Shown: piece after piece, positions 22,327 to 26,832 of the stretch
Position numbering within the stretch: the first letter of the stretch is position 1
Layout: each line of letters opens with the position of its first letter
DNA from: an uncultured Bacteroidales bacterium
Lineage (GTDB): Bacteria > Bacteroidota > Bacteroidia > Bacteroidales > UBA3663
NCBI GenBank assembly: GCA_905236195.1
Contig: CAJOOX010000009.1
Coordinates: 1 to 26,832 of the forward strand
Length of the DNA stretch: 26,832 nt
Direction of reading: 5' to 3'
Position numbers and translations under genes: made by a program
Notes under the pieces: model-generated
What the model was told of the DNA's origin: nothing
The model's input: the letters and a program-made list of their open reading frames with translations, nothing else
Database searches by the model: none

Positions 22327-25011
22327 ATGCGTTATAAAAAAATTCTATTGGCAATGCTAGGCAGCGTGATGCTGACAGCAACAGCGCAGGAAAGCGACAC
22401 CCTTTCGGTGGCTGAGAAACAGGCTATCGACGAGATGTCGGATTTCTCGTTCACGGAATCGCAGTTGGACGAAGATGCCGATGCCTCCCAGATTGTGTCC
22501 AGCATCTCGTCGAGCAACAACGACCTCTTCTTCTCGGAAGTGGGCTACCGTTTCTCGGCCATGCGTTTCAAGATTCGCGGCTACGACAATTTCTATCAGC
22601 AGAACTACCTGAACGGTATTCTGATGAACGACATGGTGCGCGGCTCGTTCTCGTATGCCATGATTGGCGGTCTGAACGATGTGACCCGCAACAAGGAAGG
22701 CGTCACCATGTTCGAGAACAACAACTTCGGTGTGACTTCGGTAGGCGGCGGCGAGAACACCAACCTCCGTGCTTCGTCCTATGCCCAGGGCGGCAAGGTT
22801 ACCCTCTCGGGCTGTAACCGCAACTACAAAGCCCGTGCGATGTTCTCGTTCGGTACAGGCTGGCTGAAGAGCGGCTGGGCCTTTGCCGGACAGATCGGCT
22901 ACCGCTGGGCCGACGAGGGCGTAGTTGAGGGAACGTTCTACAACTCGTTCTCCTACCTCTTCTCCGCACAGAAACGCATCAACGACAGCCACTCCATTAA
23001 CATCGTGACTTTCGGCACTCCGACCGAACGCGCCCAGCAGGGTGCCTCGACCGAGGAAGCCTACTGGCTGGCCAACGACCGCTACTATAATCCCAACTGG
23101 GGTTATCAGAACGGCAAGAAGCGCAACGCCCGCGTAGTCCACAACTTCGAGCCCACAGTTATCCTCAACTGGGACTGGGACATCGACTACAGTTCCAAAC
23201 TCAACACGGCCCTCTCCTACCGTTATTCGGCTTACAGCACCTCGGCGCTCGGCTGGGGCAATGCCGCCATGGATCCCCGTCCCGACTACTACAAGAAATT
23301 CCCCTCTTCGAGTTTCAACGTCTGGGACGAGAACCAGAACAACGGCGACTGGCTGGGCGAACACGGCTATTTCCTTGAACAGTACAACACCCTGGTCGAT
23401 TACTGGAAGGCCGACAAGGCCAACCGCCAGATTCAGTGGGACAACCTCTACTATGAGAACTCGGTGGCCAACAAGGAAGGTCGCGAAGCCGAATATTACG
23501 TTGAGCGCCGTCACAGCAACCAGCAGGCGCTGAGCTTTGCCACCGACTACATCAAGAATATCAATGCCACCAACAAAATCGGTGTCGGCATCAACGCCAG
23601 CCTCTCCAAGACCCATTACTACAAAACGATGGACGACCTGCTGGGCGCACAGACCTACACCGACCTCGACAAGTTCGCCGCCCGCGACTACGGCACGGGA
23701 AGCCAGATGGCCCAAAACGACCTGCTGCATCCCAACCGACAAATCAAAGAGGGCGACCGATTCGGCTACGACTATGACATCAATGTGAACAAGGCAACGG
23801 GCTGGGCCCAATATCAGTGGCATCCCAGTTCGCTGCAGGTCAATGTTGCCGGACACATCGACGGCACGACCATCGAACGCAAAGGCGGCATGCAGAACGG
23901 ACGCGCTCCCGAAAACAGTCTCGGTTCGTCCGGAACGGCCAAGTTCCTGGGCGGCGGCGGTAAGGTCAGCCTCGAATGGATGCTCAATGCCCACAACCGC
24001 TTTATGATCGGTGCCGGCTGGGAAGCTCAGGCTCCCCTCGCCTGGAACGCTTTCGTGGCCGCACGCATGCAGAACAACTTCGTCGACAACCTCAAGGTAC
24101 AGAAGATTCTCAACGGCGAGGTATCCTACCGCTTCCGTTTCGGAGACCTGTCCGGTAAGATTGGCGGCTACTACACCCAGTTCAAGGACGGCGTGGAACA
24201 GACCGCATTCTACAACGACCAGGAAGAACGGTTCACCTATCTGGCCATGAACTCGATTGAAAAACGGCACTACGGCTTCGAGGGCGCTTTGAAGTACAAG
24301 CTCACCTCCAGCCTCTCCTTCAACGTGCTCGCTTCCGTGGGCGAAGCTGAATACACCAACAACCCCTACGCTCAGGTCAGCTACGAAGGCATGGATGCCA
24401 AGACCATCAAATCCATCAACCAGTGGAAGAACCCCGTGACGGGTGCTTCCATGCCGCTGCGCGTGATTGCCGACGGCATCCACGAGGACGGCACGCCCCT
24501 GACGGCCCTTTCGTTCGGTGTGGAATACAGCATCCGCCGCTGGTTCTTCGAGGCCAACCTCAACTACTATGACCGCGTATATATCGGCTACTCGCCCTAC
24601 CGCCGGCTCTCCAATGTGATTGAGAACTACACCTCCACTTCCGTCAATACAGAAGGCAAGCTTGTCTATGATGTCACTGCCGACGAACTGAACGAGAACG
24701 GCGGCGTCCTTTTCGACAAGGAGGGCAACATCGTGAAGAGCTATACCGCCGACCAGGAAAAATTCAAGGGCGGATTCATGCTCGACCTCAGCGTGGGCAA
24801 ACTCATCTATTTCAAGAAGGGACAGATGAGTATCAACCTCTCGCTCCAAAACGTGACCAACAACCAGAACCTCCGCACCGGCGGTTATGAGCAGAGCCGT
24901 GACGACAATTACAACACGGGACAGGCACGCACCTACAAATTCTCCCGCAACTCGAAGTATTTCTATGCCTACGAGTTCAACGCTTTCCTCAATGTCAACT
25001 ACAAATTCTAA
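22327..25011 (+). CDS. TonB-dependent receptor, substrate unknown
   Basis: An 894-residue outer-membrane receptor. The signal peptide ends near TATAQ (residue 20). The N-terminus is a short acidic segment (DFSFTESQLDEDADASQIVSS, about 39-59) instead of a carboxypeptidase-like domain, then a plug with FKIRGYDNFYQQNYLNGILMND (about 81-102). The barrel is rich in Tyr, Asn and aromatic strands, ending YEFNAFLNVNYKF with terminal Phe. There is no SusD gene alongside, so this is not a canonical glycan-utilisation SusCD pair. Its partners 12 and then 21 bases downstream are DUF5689 and choice-of-anchor J lipoproteins, an arrangement I recognise from other Bacteroidetes, sometimes with a nuclease gene added. 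Substrate is unknown. Confidence 0.9.
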   Translation: MRYKKILLAMLGSVMLTATAQESDTLSVAEKQAIDEMSDFSFTESQLDEDADASQIVSSISSSNNDLFFSEVGYRFSAMRFKIRGYDNFYQQNYLNGILMNDMVRGSFSYAMIGGLNDVTRNKEGVTMFENNNFGVTSVGGGENTNLRASSYAQGGKVTLSGCNRNYKARAMFSFGTGWLKSGWAFAGQIGYRWADEGVVEGTFYNSFSYLFSAQKRINDSHSINIVTFGTPTERAQQGASTEEAYWLANDRYYNPNWGYQNGKKRNARVVHNFEPTVILNWDWDIDYSSKLNTALSYRYSAYSTSALGWGNAAMDPRPDYYKKFPSSSFNVWDENQNNGDWLGEHGYFLEQYNTLVDYWKADKANRQIQWDNLYYENSVANKEGREAEYYVERRHSNQQALSFATDYIKNINATNKIGVGINASLSKTHYYKTMDDLLGAQTYTDLDKFAARDYGTGSQMAQNDLLHPNRQIKEGDRFGYDYDINVNKATGWAQYQWHPSSLQVNVAGHIDGTTIERKGGMQNGRAPENSLGSSGTAKFLGGGGKVSLEWMLNAHNRFMIGAGWEAQAPLAWNAFVAARMQNNFVDNLKVQKILNGEVSYRFRFGDLSGKIGGYYTQFKDGVEQTAFYNDQEERFTYLAMNSIEKRHYGFEGALKYKLTSSLSFNVLASVGEAEYTNNPYAQVSYEGMDAKTIKSINQWKNPVTGASMPLRVIADGIHEDGTPLTALSFGVEYSIRRWFFEANLNYYDRVYIGYSPYRRLSNVIENYTSTSVNTEGKLVYDVTADELNENGGVLFDKEGNIVKSYTADQEKFKGGFMLDLSVGKLIYFKKGQMSINLSLQNVTNNQNLRTGGYEQSRDDNYNTGQARTYKFSRNSKYFYAYEFNAFLNVNYKF

Positions 25012-25023
25012 AACGTCCCGTCT

Positions 25024-25893
25024 ATGAAAGCTATCAATGTAACCAAACTTCTCTATACGGCAGCTGTGGCTGCGCTGCTCCCCCTCACGGGCTGCATGCA
25101 GGACGACACCATCCACATCGTCGATACGGCCGAAGGGCTGAATGCCACCGCCGTTTATGTGGGCGAAACCAATACCACCATAGCCGGGGTCAAGCAGACC
25201 TACTCGTCGGTATTCTCCAACAACAATACATTCCGCAAGGTGACCGAAGACGTCATCTTCGAAGGTGTGGTTGTGGCCAACGACTATGCCGAGAACCTCT
25301 ATCAGACCACCTTCATCATGGACGGCGAGGACGGATTCTGCATCCCTGTCAAGAACATGAAAGCCTTCCCCTACCTCCAGTTGGGACAGCGCATCAAGGT
25401 CAACTGCAAGGATCTCTACATCGGCAACTACAGTTATGTTCCCCGTGTGGGCGAGCCCTACTACACGTCGGCCGGCAATCTCCGTCTGGGTCCCATGCTT
25501 GCCCAGCAGTGCGCCACCAACATTGAACTCGTGGGAGAACCTGACACTACCGCTGCAGAGCTTACGCCCTTTGTACCCTCCGCATCCTGGCTGGCCGACT
25601 CGAAGAACATGACCTACCTGTCCTTCCCCCGTCTTGCCTCCATCACCGGCTTTATCGCCGAAGCCAACGGCGAGGCCACTTGGGCTCCCGATGACCTGAA
25701 GGACGCAGGCTACGGCGTGAACCGCACGCTCGTGACCCTCGCCACAAATATCATAGTACGCAACTCCACATCAAGTGAATTCGCCACCCGGGTGATTCCC
25801 AAGGGAACCGTCACCATTACAGGCATCCTGACCTGCTACGGCGGCGAATGGCAAATCCTGATGCGCGACGAGAACGACCTCCATATTCACTAA
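25024..25893 (+). CDS. DUF5689 domain lipoprotein
   Basis: A 289-residue surface or periplasmic lipoprotein: lipobox LTGC with lipidated Cys24, followed by acidic QDD, which in Bacteroidetes can favour surface export. The body contains EDVIFEGVVVANDYAENLY, TTFIMDGEDGFCIPV and LGQRIKVNCKDLYIGNY, an OB-fold-like region characteristic of DUF5689. A C-terminal part repeats the pattern with IPKGTVTITGILTCYGGEWQILMRDENDL, suggesting a second OB-like unit. No catalytic motif is evident, so it may bind a ligand or nucleic acid for the adjacent receptor. It lies 12 bases after the receptor gene. Confidence 0.82.
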   Translation: MKAINVTKLLYTAAVAALLPLTGCMQDDTIHIVDTAEGLNATAVYVGETNTTIAGVKQTYSSVFSNNNTFRKVTEDVIFEGVVVANDYAENLYQTTFIMDGEDGFCIPVKNMKAFPYLQLGQRIKVNCKDLYIGNYSYVPRVGEPYYTSAGNLRLGPMLAQQCATNIELVGEPDTTAAELTPFVPSASWLADSKNMTYLSFPRLASITGFIAEANGEATWAPDDLKDAGYGVNRTLVTLATNIIVRNSTSSEFATRVIPKGTVTITGILTCYGGEWQILMRDENDLHIH

Positions 25894-25914
25894 AAATAAA
25901 AAAATACACAATAT

Positions 25915-26832
25915 ATGAAACTTTTCAATTCCAAATTTTCATTGATCGCCCTTGCTGGCGCCCTGACGTTTGCGGGCTGTGAGGACGTTCCCGCTCCTTA
26001 TGAGATTAATCTGGAGACAACTCCGAGCGATGTACTGCTCAGCGAGACTTTCAGCACGTCGTTGGGTGACTTCCAGACCGTTCAGTCGGTGGGTGACTAC
26101 GCTTGGATCAACAGTTATTCCTGTGCCCAGGTAACGGCCTATGTCAACTCTACCAACAATGACGCGGAATCCTGGCTCATCACGCCCGCCATCGATGCGG
26201 CAGGTGTTGAAGAAGCCTACGTTTCGTTTGACTATATTCTGCGTTATGCGCTGACCTCCACCATGAAGGAGAACCATCAGGTGCTGGTTTCCAACAACTT
26301 CACCGGTGTGGCTTCCGATGTGAACAATGCCAACTGGACACCACTCTCCTTCTCTCCGGTTTCCGGCAGCGACTGGAACACTTGGTATGCTTCCGGCAAA
26401 CTCGCCATCCCTGCTGAATTCCTCAATACCACCAACCTCCGCATCGCCCTCCGCTACAAGGCTACCACCGAGAAGGCAGGTACCTGGGAAGTGAAGAATT
26501 TCATTGTTTCTCAGGGCACAGGCGACAGCGGCGAGGATAATCCGGTTAATCCCGACCAGCCTCTCGACGAAAACACCTACATCAGCGAAAGCTTTGAGTC
26601 TTCGTTCGGTACATTTACAGCAGTTACCATCAAGGGTACGCCTTGGGTCATCAACTACAGCACAGCCACAGCTACCGGCTATGACAACAGCACCAAGACG
26701 ACCACTGCCAGCGATGCCTATCTGGTCAGCAAGGCCATCGACCTTTCCGAAACGGATGCCGCCAACGTTGCCTATCAGTATATCCTGCGCTATGTCACCA
26801 ATAACGGTCAGCCCAAGGAAGGTGTGAAGAAC
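25915..26832 (+). CDS. Choice-of-anchor J lipoprotein, 3' truncated by window edge
   Basis: At least 306 residues with no stop before the window ends. Signal peptide with lipobox TFAGC, lipidated Cys22, then EDVPAPYE. Two related beta-sandwich modules follow: the first from LLSETFSTSLGDFQTV (about 44), with SWLITPAID and VSFDYILRYAL; the second from YISESFESSFGTFTAV (about 222), with YLVSKAID and VAYQYILRYV. These are choice-of-anchor J (cleaved-adhesin-like) domains, which bind carbohydrate or mediate attachment. A Pro/Asp-rich linker (GDSGEDNPVNPDQPLDENT) separates them. More domains, possibly catalytic, may lie beyond the window. It starts 21 bases after the DUF5689 gene. Confidence 0.85.
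   Translation, partial: MKLFNSKFSLIALAGALTFAGCEDVPAPYEINLETTPSDVLLSETFSTSLGDFQTVQSVGDYAWINSYSCAQVTAYVNSTNNDAESWLITPAIDAAGVEEAYVSFDYILRYALTSTMKENHQVLVSNNFTGVASDVNNANWTPLSFSPVSGSDWNTWYASGKLAIPAEFLNTTNLRIALRYKATTEKAGTWEVKNFIVSQGTGDSGEDNPVNPDQPLDENTYISESFESSFGTFTAVTIKGTPWVINYSTATATGYDNSTKTTTASDAYLVSKAIDLSETDAANVAYQYILRYVTNNGQPKEGVKN

Noticed and set aside
22357..25116. A 919-codon open frame on the minus strand opposite the TonB-dependent receptor
   Set aside because: It mirrors the receptor gene, has no recognisable domain and no promoter, and its openness follows from the codon bias of the true gene. The receptor has a signal peptide, plug, barrel and terminal Phe.

Overview
The window looks like chromosomal DNA from a Prevotella-like member of the Bacteroidales. 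The evidence is the gene content (TonB-dependent receptors, Bacteroidales domain families DUF4919 and DUF5689, a V-type ATPase locus, a three-gene biotin-dependent carboxylase set) and repeated promoters of the Bacteroidetes form, TTTG then about 20 bases then TAnnTTTG. No tRNA, rRNA, CRISPR array, insertion sequence or phage gene was seen. Genes are tightly packed, often with overlapping stop and start codons.

Layout. 1-3204 (+): coiled-coil zinc-ribbon protein, replicative helicase DnaB and a secreted DUF4919 protein. 3232-4478 (-): remains of a V-type ATPase operon, with an N-terminal stub of subunit E and an internally deleted subunit I; the catalytic subunits are gone. 4495-7974 (+): FtsB-like septation protein, GH28 pectinase-like hydrolase, exonuclease III and an agmatine deiminase family protein. 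7981-8964 (-): polyprenyl diphosphate synthase. 9031-12140 (+): thiamin uptake operon made of a promoter, TPP riboswitch, terminator, TonB-dependent receptor and PnuT-like permease, closed by a strong terminator. 12214-17979 (-): probable five-cistron transcript with biotin carboxylase, biotin carrier, carboxyltransferase, a lipoprotein alkaline phosphatase and a broken prenyltransferase/CPBP-protease chimera. 18083-22256 (+): NhaC antiporter, GH5 endoglucanase and an AI-2E family membrane protein. 22266-26832 (+): TonB-dependent receptor, DUF5689 lipoprotein and a choice-of-anchor J lipoprotein that runs off the end.

The genes suggest a polysaccharide-degrading gut or rumen anaerobe that imports thiamin under TPP control and uses biotin-dependent acyl-CoA carboxylation. 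Two loci, the V-ATPase operon and the UbiA/CPBP pair, carry deletions that fuse the start of one gene to the end of another, so this lineage appears to be losing genes by deletion. The carboxyltransferase also lacks its usual N-terminal segment.

The most interesting items are the V-ATPase relic, the prenyltransferase/protease chimera with its internal amber codon, two in-register 8-bp tandem arrays filling the gaps around the biotin carrier gene, a probable leaderless antiporter transcript, and the receptor-DUF5689-anchor J lipoprotein cassette of unknown substrate. No wholly new system can be claimed from the sequence alone; the last cassette is the best candidate for undescribed biology.
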